Assembly: GCA_015660155.1 (NCBI GenBank)
Contig: DQLO01000327.1
Span: forward strand, 1-6,335
Reading direction: 5' to 3'
Length of the DNA: 6,335 bases
Source: Verrucomicrobiota bacterium
GTDB taxonomy: Bacteria > Verrucomicrobiota > Verrucomicrobiia > Limisphaerales > UBA1100
Below are positions 1 to 6,335 of the stretch, in pieces. Under the pieces are notes generated by a model. The model was not told the DNA's origin. It searched no databases and worked only from the letters and a program-made list of their open reading frames with translations. Positions within the stretch are counted from its first letter, which is position 1. Each line of letters opens with the position of its first letter. The translations under genes were made by a program, and so were the position numbers.

Positions 1-2342
1 ACTTCAAATTTGTACGCCCACCAATCACTGAAAGCGGAAGCACCCGCGCCGTGCGCGGCGATTTCATCGGCGATTTTGTAGCCCTCCAAAACGTGCTGCA
101 ACGTTCCGATTTTGACGCCGAAGCGTTCCATCGTGCGCATAAAAATTAGCATCTCGTCCTGCCGATACGAATGGCAGTGAATGAGTCGCTTGCCGTTGAT
201 GATTTCGCCGATGGCTTCGAGTTCAAGATTGCGGCGCATGGGCGCAACATCCTCGCGTAGTTGATCGGCAAGATATTGGCGGGCGGCGGTGAAGCGATTG
301 TTGAAAAATGTTTTCACGCCCATTCGTGTTTGCGGGAAGCGCGTGGTCTTATCGTCGCCCCAGTTAGATTGCTTCACATTTTCGCCGAGGGCGAACTTGA
401 TGCCCGGCGGTGCGTTGGCAAATTTCAACCCGTCCGGCGTCGCGCCGTGGCGGAGCTTGATGACTTGGTTTTGACCGCCAATGGGATTGGCCGAGCCGTG
501 CAACAAATTCGCCGTGGTGAGTCCTCCGGCGAGTTGGCGATAAATGTTGCCCGTCTCGGAGTTCACCACATCACCGATGCGTACCATCGCGGTGGAAGGC
601 AGCGTGCCTTCGTTGACGCCGCCGAGAATCATACTGTGGCTGTGGCAATCAATGAGGCCGGGCGTGACGTGCATCCCCTTCGCGCCAATCACGATGCCGT
701 CGAAGGATTCTGGCGGAGACAGCGTGCGCCCCACCTCGACGATGCGGCCATTGGCGATGCGGATGGAGCCGTTGGTGATCACGCCTTCGGGCCCGCACGT
801 CCAAATCGTCGCGTTCTGAATAATCACATTCTTGGGCGACATCAACGGACCGCGAAATGCATCCGGCGATTTGGCAATGCGCGGAGTGGGTTTGGCGTCG
901 TCCCCATTCTTCCCATCCTGTTTTTCCTGCTCATCTTTGTCAGACTTGGTTGAATGGTTTTCAAAACGGCGGCCTTCGATCCAAACAGAGTCGATTTCAT
1001 TTTCCGGCTTAAACCAGCTATCGCCGTTCACGATGGTGAGGTTGGCGAGCTTGCCTTTTTCAATCGTGCCGATTTGTTTTTCAGCGCCCATCAATCGCGC
1101 GGGTTCGGTGGTGAGCGCGGCGAGGGCTTCGTCCTCTTTGAGGCCACGCTCGATGGCGCGCGCGATGTTTTTGCGAAACACCTTGCGATCGCTCAGGCCG
1201 TGGGTGGTGAGGGCGATGGCGTGGTCGCGTTGGAGCAGGGCGGGGATTTCCGATGCCCAATCCCAGCCGCGCAGTTGATCGAGCGAAACCTGATTCCAAT
1301 CATCCTCCTCGGGCAGTTCGGGGATCGCCGGGAACACCACGGGCACAATGAACGGCGTTTTGATTTGTTTCATCAATTGTGGCCGTCGCCATTCCTGGCC
1401 GGTGGCGACGAGGATGGGGGTGAAACCTAATTCGGCAGCAAGCACTTGGGCGCGGTTTAGCATTAAAACACTGCCGGGTTCGATGATGATGCGCTGTGGA
1501 TTGGCCTTCGCCAGCACGGGGCGCAGGGCTTCGAGCGAGGGATTGTATTCAGGGCGCGCATCGGCGGGATGCGCTTTGTGCCAAGTTTGCATCGCGTAAT
1601 AATGCCGCGCATCAAAAACCGTTTGGCGAATGACGGCGATGGCACCCATCAGAGAATTAGGATAACCCTCGGCGCGGTCGCCGGTGGTGGAAAATGCGAG
1701 ATGCTGAACGGTGTCCGGCCGCAAGATGAGTTGATTGGGATTACCCTCGCCGAGCAACGCCAACGTGCCGGTGCCGCGATAAATGCCTTCGGTGGGAATC
1801 ACGTTGGCGGCCGTAAAGCCTAATGCGCGCAGGGCGGTCAACTCCTTGGCGTCGGGCGAAAACTCTGCAGCCACACGATACTCCGGACGCACGCCGGCGA
1901 TTTCGTAGCCGGGCCCTTTGCGTCCCATATCAGTTTTAGTGGTGGGCACGCCGGTGAAGCTCACCCCCGCGCGGGCATCGATGGGTACGGTCCAACGATT
2001 GGAAATCGGCTTGGCCTTGTCCTTGCCCAACGAAAGATAAGCATCGATGAAACCGGCGTAGATTGTTTTGCCTTTCAAATCCCAAATGCGCGCGTCGGCG
2101 GGAACCCCCGCTTGCCCCTTGGGCAGCACGGCTTGGATGCGCCCTTTGCGAATAATGATTGTCGCCCCATCTAACACCGTGCCCGGCTTGACGATGACCC
2201 GACCGCCCACCAACGCGTGCACCCCAAGCGGCTTTGGCCGTTGCCCCGGCGGCAGAATTTCATCGGCTTGAATCGATCCAGGAAAAATAAATTGGCCGGC
2301 CAGCAAAGCCAACGCCGCCCGGCCCAAGAGAGTGGATTTCAT
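1..2342 (-). CDS. Secreted tandem amidohydrolase, two modules, C-terminus cut by window edge
   Basis: I translated the minus strand by hand from the ATG at 2342 to position 3 and found 780 codons without a stop, so the gene runs off the left edge. Residues 1-26 look like a signal peptide (hydrophobic ALALLAG core, probable cleavage after SIQA), so the product is exported. Residues ~35-460 form a first amidohydrolase-like module with the usual small beta domain (GGRVIVKPGTVLDGA). Its metal site is lost: the expected DxHxH reads D100-A-Y-L-S104. A very charged linker (~461-495) leads to a second module from ~501. That module has an intact GLIDCHSHS (H567, H569), a GGLTTANLLHGSANP segment, a further HxH at H722/H724 and QHVLEG (H750), as in imidazolonepropionase-like metal-dependent hydrolases. 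Related two-module proteins are about 1,000 residues, so roughly 200 residues, including the expected catalytic Asp, lie outside. Substrate unknown. No clear Shine-Dalgarno precedes this start; the signal peptide supports it. Confidence 0.92.
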   Translation of the reverse strand, partial: MKSTLLGRAALALLAGQFIFPGSIQADEILPPGQRPKPLGVHALVGGRVIVKPGTVLDGATIIIRKGRIQAVLPKGQAGVPADARIWDLKGKTIYAGFIDAYLSLGKDKAKPISNRWTVPIDARAGVSFTGVPTTKTDMGRKGPGYEIAGVRPEYRVAAEFSPDAKELTALRALGFTAANVIPTEGIYRGTGTLALLGEGNPNQLILRPDTVQHLAFSTTGDRAEGYPNSLMGAIAVIRQTVFDARHYYAMQTWHKAHPADARPEYNPSLEALRPVLAKANPQRIIIEPGSVLMLNRAQVLAAELGFTPILVATGQEWRRPQLMKQIKTPFIVPVVFPAIPELPEEDDWNQVSLDQLRGWDWASEIPALLQRDHAIALTTHGLSDRKVFRKNIARAIERGLKEDEALAALTTEPARLMGAEKQIGTIEKGKLANLTIVNGDSWFKPENEIDSVWIEGRRFENHSTKSDKDEQEKQDGKNGDDAKPTPRIAKSPDAFRGPLMSPKNVIIQNATIWTCGPEGVITNGSIRIANGRIVEVGRTLSPPESFDGIVIGAKGMHVTPGLIDCHSHSMILGGVNEGTLPSTAMVRIGDVVNSETGNIYRQLAGGLTTANLLHGSANPIGGQNQVIKLRHGATPDGLKFANAPPGIKFALGENVKQSNWGDDKTTRFPQTRMGVKTFFNNRFTAARQYLADQLREDVAPMRRNLELEAIGEIINGKRLIHCHSYRQDEMLIFMRTMERFGVKIGTLQHVLEGYKIADEIAAHGAGASAFSDWWAYKFE

Positions 2343-2525
2343 CTGCGAAGCGTAGGAGGGGGATGGGAAATGATCAATTCTCAATTTTCAACTATCAAGG
2401 AATGATCAAGTTCCAATGATCGAATTGGGGGGTTGGGGATTCTTTGAAACTTGATTATTGAAAATTCCATTAGCTTTGGGAAATGGGTTTGCGGAGGGGT
2501 GCGGGCTTGGGTAAGCTTTTGTTTT
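2343..2525. other. Divergent intergenic spacer between amidohydrolase and purN
   Basis: This 183-bp stretch separates the minus-strand amidohydrolase from plus-strand purN and should hold both promoters. It is visibly more AT-rich than the flanking genes between about 2369 and 2470. A TTGAAA at 2444-2449 could be a -35 box for purN, but the best -10 at the right spacing (around 2467-2473) is poor, so I do not call a promoter. No convincing ribosome binding site lies directly before either gene. Confidence 0.6.
2369..2466. repeat. TTGATCATT-like repeat cluster with 17-nt imperfect inverted repeat
   Basis: AATGATC(A/G)A, which is TTGATCATT-like on the minus strand, occurs at 2369-2377, 2401-2409 and 2415-2423. 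In addition, 2383-2399 (aattttcaactatcaag) and 2450-2466 (cttgattattgaaaatt) are inverted copies matching at 15 of 17 positions, with a 50-base gap. The cluster sits between two divergent genes. It could be operator sites, a weak long-range hairpin, or simple AT-rich drift; the sequence alone does not decide. Confidence 0.55.
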
Positions 2526-3155
2526 ATGACGGATTCTGTTTCATTCCGATTGGGCGTTCTGGGTTCGGGCGAAGGTTCGAATTTTGTGGCGATTGCGGGG
2601 GCGTGCCAAGATGGAACGCTGCCGGCGAGTGTGGCGGTAGTTTTGAGTGATGTGGAGGGGGCGGCGATTTTGCAGCGGGCGAACGAGGCGGGGGTGGCTT
2701 GCGCGCACATTGCGCCGGGAAAGTTTCGCACGAAACTCGATGAAGCGGCGGAGGCTGCTTATATAAAGGCGCTGAATGATGCGGAGGTGGATTTGGTGGT
2801 GTTGGCGGGGTTCATGCGGATTTTGAAGGGCGAATTTCTGCGGGCGTTCGAGGGGCGCGTGGTGAATGTGCATCCGTCGCTGTTGCCGGCGTTTCCGGGG
2901 TTGGAGGCTTGGAAACAGGCACTGGATCACGGGGTGAAGGTGACGGGGGCGACGGTGCATTTTGTGGATCAAGGGGTGGACAACGGCGCGATCATCGCGC
3001 AGGAAACGGTGCCGGTGCTGGATGATGACACACCGGAGATTTTGCACGAGCGCATCCACAGCGCGGAGCATCGGCTTTATCCGGAGGCGATTGGGGCGAT
3101 TGCGCGAGGCGAAATCGCGCTGCGCGGGCGGCGCACGATGAGGGTGGGGCGATGA
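2526..3155 (+). CDS. purN: Phosphoribosylglycinamide formyltransferase (GART)
   Basis: PurN transfers the formyl group of 10-formyltetrahydrofolate to glycinamide ribonucleotide, the third step of de novo purine synthesis, in the cytoplasm. The 209-residue product is of normal family length. It opens with the phosphate-binding loop VLGSGEGSNF (11-20). The catalytic set is complete: N114 and H116 in NVHPSLLPAFPG and D152 in GVDNGAIIAQ. These match N106, H108 and D144 of the E. coli enzyme with a constant offset of 8. I chose the ATG at 2526 because it leaves the usual few residues before the first beta strand. The frame is open further upstream, with a TTG at 2451 and a GTG at 2499, but those would add an unconserved-looking extension. 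No good Shine-Dalgarno precedes 2526. The stop overlaps the next start as ATGA. Confidence 0.96.
   Translation: MTDSVSFRLGVLGSGEGSNFVAIAGACQDGTLPASVAVVLSDVEGAAILQRANEAGVACAHIAPGKFRTKLDEAAEAAYIKALNDAEVDLVVLAGFMRILKGEFLRAFEGRVVNVHPSLLPAFPGLEAWKQALDHGVKVTGATVHFVDQGVDNGAIIAQETVPVLDDDTPEILHERIHSAEHRLYPEAIGAIARGEIALRGRRTMRVGR
3140..3144 (+). promoter_or_regulatory. Shine-Dalgarno for the 49-codon ORF, inside purN
   Basis: GAGGG lies 7 bases before the ATG at 3152, within the last codons of purN. This is a better ribosome binding site than either purN or hisG has, and it supports the small overlapping ORF being translated. Confidence 0.5.
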
Positions 3156-3301
3156 AAAATCCGGCCAAGAATTCAAAGAAAAAGATCGCTTTTCCGCGGC
3201 GACGGTGGCAGATCAACCCGTCCACACGCGTGGAGGAGTCTTCCAAGCGTTATTCCCGGCCGAAAGAAAAAGTGCAAGCTCGGCAATCGTTGGATGAGTA
3301 A
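3152..3301 (+). CDS. Small basic protein of unknown function, overlapping purN and hisG
   Basis: This 49-residue ORF starts in the ATGA that ends purN (4-base overlap) and stops 8 bases inside hisG, filling the gap exactly. Its start has a Shine-Dalgarno-like GAGGG at 7-base spacing. The product is basic: 15 Lys/Arg against 5 Asp/Glu. It has a Lys-rich N-terminus (NSKKK, 7-11), an RRRW cluster (16-19), then [20 protein letters not shown] (21-40), which has the look of a conserved core. There is no signal peptide, membrane segment or cysteine. The basic character would suit binding to RNA, the ribosome or another nucleic acid, but that is inference and I do not recognise the family. The double overlap strongly suggests translational coupling of purN, this ORF and hisG. 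The alternative is that it is only a coupling device whose peptide has no role. Confidence 0.7.
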   Translation: MKNPAKNSKKKIAFPRRRWQINPSTRVEESSKRYSRPKEKVQARQSLDE

Positions 3302-4184
3302 AAGCAGCAAAAACAAAATTTTGAAGTTCGGTTTGCCCAAGGGCAGCCTACAGGATGCCACGGTGGAGAAACTGGCCAAGGCGGGCTGGAACGTAAATGT
3401 GAGCAGCCGCTCGTATATCCCCACGGTGGACGATGACGAGCTGAATATTCGCACCATCCGCGCGCAGGAAATGAGCGTGTACGTGGAGCGCGGCTATCTC
3501 GATTGCGGCATCACGGGGCTGGATTGGATTGAAGAAAACAATTCCAAGGTGCACGAGGTGGGTGAGTTTTTGTTTAGCAAAGCCACGCGTCGACCGGCGC
3601 GTTGGGTGTTGGCCGTGCCGGAGAAATCTAAAATCAAATCAGTCAAGGATCTGGAAGGCAAACGCATCGCCACGGAAGTGGTGGGGATCACCAAGCGTTG
3701 GTTGAAAAAGAACGGCGTAAAAGCCGAAGTGGAATTTTCCTGGGGGGCTACCGAAGTGAAGGCGCACGAATTGGTGGACGCCATCGTGGAGGTGACAGAA
3801 ACCGGCAGCAGCCTGCGCGCGAACAATCTGCGGATCGTGGAGGAATTGATGAGCAGCACGCCGCGGTTGATTGCGAACAAAGACGCTTGGAAAAACAAAT
3901 GGAAGCGGCAGAAGATCGAGACGATGGCGATGCTCCTGCGGGGCGCGTTGGATGCCGAGGCGATGGTGGGTTTGAAGCTGAACATCAAGCAAGCCGATCT
4001 CACGAAAGTTTTGAAAAAATTGCCCGCGCTACGGAACCCCACCGTGAACGAACTCAGCCAAACCGGCTGGGTGGCAGTGGACACGGTGATCGAGGAACAC
4101 GTGGCTCGCGAAATCATCCCCAGCCTTAAAGCCGCCGGCGCAGAAGGAATCATTGAATACCCACTGAATAAAGTGGTATACTAA
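3294..4184 (+). CDS. hisG: ATP phosphoribosyltransferase, long form
   Basis: HisG joins ATP and PRPP to give phosphoribosyl-ATP, the first and committed step of histidine synthesis, in the cytoplasm. The 296-residue product is the long form. Residues ~9-215 are the two-lobed catalytic part, opening with FGLPKGSL (12-19). The PRPP-binding signature [18 protein letters not shown] is at 162-179, followed by [12 protein letters not shown] (188-199). Residues ~222-292 are the C-terminal regulatory domain ([23 protein letters not shown] and the ending [12 protein letters not shown]). That domain normally carries histidine feedback inhibition and means a separate HisZ partner is not needed. The ATG at 3294 lies within the end of the preceding small ORF and has no strong Shine-Dalgarno of its own, which fits translational coupling. 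All expected motifs are present and nothing is broken. Confidence 0.97.
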   Translation: MSKSSKNKILKFGLPKGSLQDATVEKLAKAGWNVNVSSRSYIPTVDDDELNIRTIRAQEMSVYVERGYLDCGITGLDWIEENNSKVHEVGEFLFSKATRRPARWVLAVPEKSKIKSVKDLEGKRIATEVVGITKRWLKKNGVKAEVEFSWGATEVKAHELVDAIVEVTETGSSLRANNLRIVEELMSSTPRLIANKDAWKNKWKRQKIETMAMLLRGALDAEAMVGLKLNIKQADLTKVLKKLPALRNPTVNELSQTGWVAVDTVIEEHVAREIIPSLKAAGAEGIIEYPLNKVVY

Positions 4185-4218
4185 ACCCTCTCACAGAGAA
4201 GATGAGTAAAGAAAAAGT

Positions 4219-4320
4219 ATGGGATCGTTAAAAAAACGACGGAAAGCCAAGATCAACAAGCACAAGCGGCGCAAGGCCTCACGGGCCAACCGTCACAAGA
4301 AGCGCAAGTGGCTGAAGTAG
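4219..4320 (+). CDS. bS22/COX24 (AURKAIP1)-type small ribosomal protein
   Basis: This 33-residue ORF encodes a protein with 18 Lys/Arg, two His and no acidic residue. It begins MGSLKKRRKAKINKHKRRK and ends ANRHKKRKWLK. The MGS start, KKRR block, central KxKHKRRK and terminal R-x-x-[KR]-[KR]-[RK] pattern match the AURKAIP1/COX24-domain mini-proteins. In mycobacteria a protein of this type is ribosomal protein bS22, and relatives occur in mitochondria. Its likely site is therefore the small ribosomal subunit, bound to rRNA; that role is inferred from the family. It begins 34 bases after hisG and is followed 61 bases later by the lipoprotein gene. The leader is A-rich (aaagaaaaag), not a standard Shine-Dalgarno. 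A 9-codon ORF (4202-4231) overlaps the start in another frame. Confidence 0.85.
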   Translation: MGSLKKRRKAKINKHKRRKASRANRHKKRKWLK

Positions 4321-4370
4321 GCTAAGGCCTGCACGCTTGCGATTCGCCCGCCCCCGGGTGTGCCCCAACG

Positions 4371-4377
4371 AAAGGGG
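4371..4377 (+). promoter_or_regulatory. Shine-Dalgarno-like AAAGGGG before the TPR lipoprotein
   Basis: AAAGGGG ends 4 bases before the ATG at 4382 and picks that start over the TTG at 4337. Its GGGG (4374-4377) can pair with CCCC at 4363-4366 around a 7-base loop, so the site may be partly masked in the mRNA. Confidence 0.5.
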
Positions 4378-4381
4378 TCTT

Positions 4382-6130
4382 ATGAAAATGACGATTCGAA
4401 ACCAGTTCATGGTCTTCGCGGGCAGTCTTGTGCTCGCAGCCTGCGCCGGGCCCGGCGCGGTTCCCAACGAAGAATCCGCCAATCCGACGGGCGAACAGCC
4501 GGTGATCGCACCCGCGCCGCCCGAAGCAAAGCCTGATCCCGAAGCCGAACGCATTGCCGAGGATGCGGCCATCGAGCGCCGGATTCGTTCGATGGCTCAT
4601 TACGCTGCTGCCACGGCCGCGATGGAGCGTGGCCAACGCGCCGAGGCTTTGGAGGAATTTGAACAAGCCGCGCTGGCGGATCCCACCAACGAAAAGATCG
4701 TGCTGGAGGTGGTGCGAATGTTGCTGGCGCAAAAGCAATTCGACAAAGTGTTGGCGCTGTTGGTGAAGGCCACCGCCAACCCGAAAGCGCCCGCCAAAAT
4801 GCACGCGCTGCTTTCGGTAGCTTACGCGCAAAAGGGGAAACTGGATCTCGCCCGCATCGCTGCGGAAGGCGCCATCCGAATGGCGCCCGAATCCATCCTT
4901 GGTTATAAAACATTAATCCAAGTTTACGAAAAAGAAATGAAAGGCGGCGCCAAGCGCTTGCCGCAAATTCGCAAGACTCTTGATCAGGCATTCAAACAAA
5001 AAGAACCCAACACCGCATACCAAGTGGAACTGGCACTGATGGCGGCCGGTTATCTCGAATTGGACAAGACGGCCACCGAAGATTTCAAGCCGCGCATTCG
5101 CAAGTTGCTCGATGCCGCGTGGGCGAGCAAACCCGAGGTGCCGTTGATGATCGAACAAATCGGCCGCGGTTATCGGATGATCGATGCCCGCAAAGAGGCG
5201 GCGGCCGTGATGGAGGCGCTGCTCAAGGCATTGCCGGGCAACCCCGCAGTGCTGATGCAACTGGCGCAGGATTTGATCGTGGCCGGCAAACTGAAAGAAG
5301 GACGGATGCACCTTGAGGCGATCTTGAAAAAGAATCCCCGCGTCTGGCGTGCTCATCAACTTCTGGCCGCTCTGGCGATGGATGAGGATGAATACGCCAC
5401 CGCCGCGAAGCATTACCGCGAGGCGATCAAGCTCAACTCGCGCATTGAACAGCTCTATTTTGATTTGGTTTCGGCGCTGCTTTCGGATGAGAAAACCGAT
5501 GAGGCGCGAAAGGTGCTCGATTTGGCCAAGCGAAAATTCCGACCCAATTTTTTGCAGGCATATTTCGCCGCGATGATTTCTCTGGAAAAACGCGACTTCA
5601 ACCAGGCGCTGGAGGATTTGCGCCGTGCTGAAACCATCGCCAAGAATGCCGACCCCACGCGCCTCAACCACATTCTTTATTTTCAGATGGGCACCACCGC
5701 CGAGCGCGCGGGTAACTTCAAGGATGCTGAAAAATATTTCCGCAAGTCCATTGAGAAAAAACCTGACTACGCTACCGCGCTCAATTACCTCGGCTATATG
5801 TGGGCCGATCGCGGCGAAAAATTGGACGAAGCCATCAAGCTCATTGACCGCGCGCTGAAGGAAAGTCCCGACAACGGCGCGTATCTGGACAGCCGCGCGT
5901 GGGCACTTTACAAGCAGGGCAAAACCAAGGAAGCCCTCGAATGGCAGCTTAAGGCGCTGAAGCACACCGAAGGTGCCGATGCGGAAATTTACCTGCACCT
6001 TGGCGAAATGTATTTGAAATTGAAGCAGCCCAAAAAGTCCCGCGAATTTCTTGAGAAAGCCGCCGCCATCGAGGACACCGAGCCGGATGTGAAAGCGCGC
6101 ATTCAAGACGTGCTCAAGCAACTCCCCTGA
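4382..6130 (+). CDS. TPR-repeat outer-membrane-type lipoprotein
   Basis: The 582-residue product starts with a lipoprotein signal peptide: a basic start (K2, R6), a hydrophobic MVFAGSLVLA core and the lipobox L18-A-A-C21. Ala follows Cys21, which in Lol-type sorting favours the outer membrane. A Pro/Ala/Glu-rich tether (~22-60) precedes an almost all-helical repeat region. Clear TPR units include ~72-105, 141-172, 288-321, 322-355, 432-464, 465-499, 500-533 and 534-567; the middle (~175-285) is more diverged. The NYLGYMWADRG...DEAIKLIDRALKESPDNGAYLDSRAWALYKQGKT... block (468-515) is typical of bacterial TPR proteins with a conserved C-terminal repeat set. No enzyme domain is visible, so it is probably a protein-binding scaffold at the cell envelope; its partner is unknown. 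I chose the ATG at 4382 because it has the ribosome binding site and puts the signal peptide at the N-terminus; ATG 4388 is also possible. Confidence 0.92.
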   Translation: MKMTIRNQFMVFAGSLVLAACAGPGAVPNEESANPTGEQPVIAPAPPEAKPDPEAERIAEDAAIERRIRSMAHYAAATAAMERGQRAEALEEFEQAALADPTNEKIVLEVVRMLLAQKQFDKVLALLVKATANPKAPAKMHALLSVAYAQKGKLDLARIAAEGAIRMAPESILGYKTLIQVYEKEMKGGAKRLPQIRKTLDQAFKQKEPNTAYQVELALMAAGYLELDKTATEDFKPRIRKLLDAAWASKPEVPLMIEQIGRGYRMIDARKEAAAVMEALLKALPGNPAVLMQLAQDLIVAGKLKEGRMHLEAILKKNPRVWRAHQLLAALAMDEDEYATAAKHYREAIKLNSRIEQLYFDLVSALLSDEKTDEARKVLDLAKRKFRPNFLQAYFAAMISLEKRDFNQALEDLRRAETIAKNADPTRLNHILYFQMGTTAERAGNFKDAEKYFRKSIEKKPDYATALNYLGYMWADRGEKLDEAIKLIDRALKESPDNGAYLDSRAWALYKQGKTKEALEWQLKALKHTEGADAEIYLHLGEMYLKLKQPKKSREFLEKAAAIEDTEPDVKARIQDVLKQLP

Positions 6131-6137
6131 TCGCTCC

Positions 6138-6335
6138 ATGGCACTGCAGTTTTCCAACCACTACACCCCAGCCGAAGCCCGGAAAATGCTCCCCGCAGTT
6201 CGTGGATGGTTTACGCAAATGGACGCTATGCGCTCGCGCGTTCATGAAGCGGAGGAGGTGTTCCGGCCCCGATTGGCTGCGGGCGAGGATCTCGGCGGGC
6301 CGACCACGACCGCATTTGTCCGCGACCTCGGCCGA
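6138..6335 (+). CDS. DUF2203-like protein, N-terminal 66 residues only
   Basis: The frame is open from the ATG at 6138, 7 bases after the lipoprotein stop, to the right edge. The visible part begins MALQFSNHYTPAEARKMLPA, then VRGWFTQMDAMRSRVHEAEE, and ends ATG-frame GGPTTTAFVRDLGR. The YTxxEARxxLPxVRxW opening followed by a charged helix matches the start of DUF2203 proteins, a small family of unknown function usually about 120-150 residues long. No signal peptide is seen, so it is probably cytoplasmic. The short gap suggests the same transcript as the lipoprotein gene. There is no obvious Shine-Dalgarno. The family call rests on the first ~40 residues only, so it is moderate. Confidence 0.65.
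   Translation, partial: MALQFSNHYTPAEARKMLPAVRGWFTQMDAMRSRVHEAEEVFRPRLAAGEDLGGPTTTAFVRDLGR

Noticed and set aside
261..953. 230-codon plus-strand open frame within the amidohydrolase region
   Set aside because: The opposite strand holds an unbroken 780-codon frame with amidohydrolase motifs over the same bases. The plus-strand product has no family features.
2363..2419. 18-codon plus-strand ORF preceded by AGGAGGGGG, possible leader peptide for purN
   Set aside because: The Shine-Dalgarno-like run abuts the ATG with only about 3 bases of spacing. The peptide has no run of regulatory codons such as His, and it ends over 100 bases before purN with no clear attenuator hairpin.
2444..2473. TTGAAA as a -35 box for a purN promoter
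   Set aside because: The matching -10 region (ccatta/cattag) fits the consensus at only about half its positions, so it is not enough to call a promoter.
2451..2525. 25-codon N-terminal extension of purN from a TTG or GTG start
   Set aside because: PurN proteins normally start a few residues before the first beta strand, which the ATG at 2526 gives. The extension is not like the family, and the purine-rich run before GTG 2499 is directly adjacent to it, too close to serve.
3494..4153. 219-codon minus-strand open frame opposite hisG
   Set aside because: hisG is complete with all catalytic and regulatory motifs on the plus strand. The antisense product is Ser/Thr/Phe-rich with no recognisable fold.
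4337..4381. 15-codon N-terminal extension of the TPR lipoprotein from a TTG
   Set aside because: It would bury the lipoprotein signal peptide inside the chain. The ATG at 4382 has the better ribosome binding site and places the lipobox Cys at residue 21.
4913..6157. 414-codon open frame on the minus strand opposite the TPR lipoprotein
   Set aside because: It lies almost wholly antisense to a convincing lipoprotein with signal peptide and TPR repeats. Its product has no recognisable domain, and long antisense frames are common in GC-rich genes.

Overview
The window looks like chromosomal DNA of a GC-rich bacterium. My best guess is a member of the PVC group, probably Verrucomicrobiota. This rests on family resemblance only: a secreted two-module amidohydrolase, a 33-residue COX24/bS22-type ribosomal mini-protein of the 'MGSLKKRRKAKINKHKRR' kind, and a long-form HisG. 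No rRNA or other phylogenetic marker is present, so the taxonomic call is an inference. I see no insertion sequence, integrase, CRISPR array, tRNA or rRNA gene. This reads as core housekeeping DNA rather than an accessory island.

Layout. Positions 1-2342 are one continuous reading frame on the minus strand, open to the left edge. It encodes a secreted protein with two tandem amidohydrolase modules. The first module has lost its metal-binding His-x-His; the second keeps it. A 183-bp divergent spacer (2343-2525) follows, with a cluster of TTGATCATT-like repeats and an imperfect 17-nt inverted repeat. Everything to the right is on the plus strand and closely packed: purN (2526-3155), an overlapping 49-codon basic ORF (3152-3301), hisG (3294-4184), a 33-codon bS22/COX24-type gene (4219-4320), a TPR lipoprotein (4382-6130), and the start of a DUF2203-like gene (6138 to the right edge).

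How the genes fit together. purN, the 49-codon ORF and hisG overlap by 4 and 8 bases, so they are almost certainly co-transcribed and translationally coupled. PurN makes an early purine intermediate. HisG uses ATP and PRPP to start histidine synthesis, a pathway that returns AICAR to purine synthesis, so their pairing makes metabolic sense. The small basic protein between them has no function I can recognise. The bS22-like protein, the outer-membrane-type TPR lipoprotein and the DUF2203-like protein follow in the same direction with short gaps and may belong to the same transcript, but nothing in the sequence shows a shared function.

I found no clear case for a large undescribed system. The items most worth a second look are the 49-residue ORF nested between purN and hisG, the half-dead tandem amidohydrolase, and the repeat cluster in the divergent promoter region.
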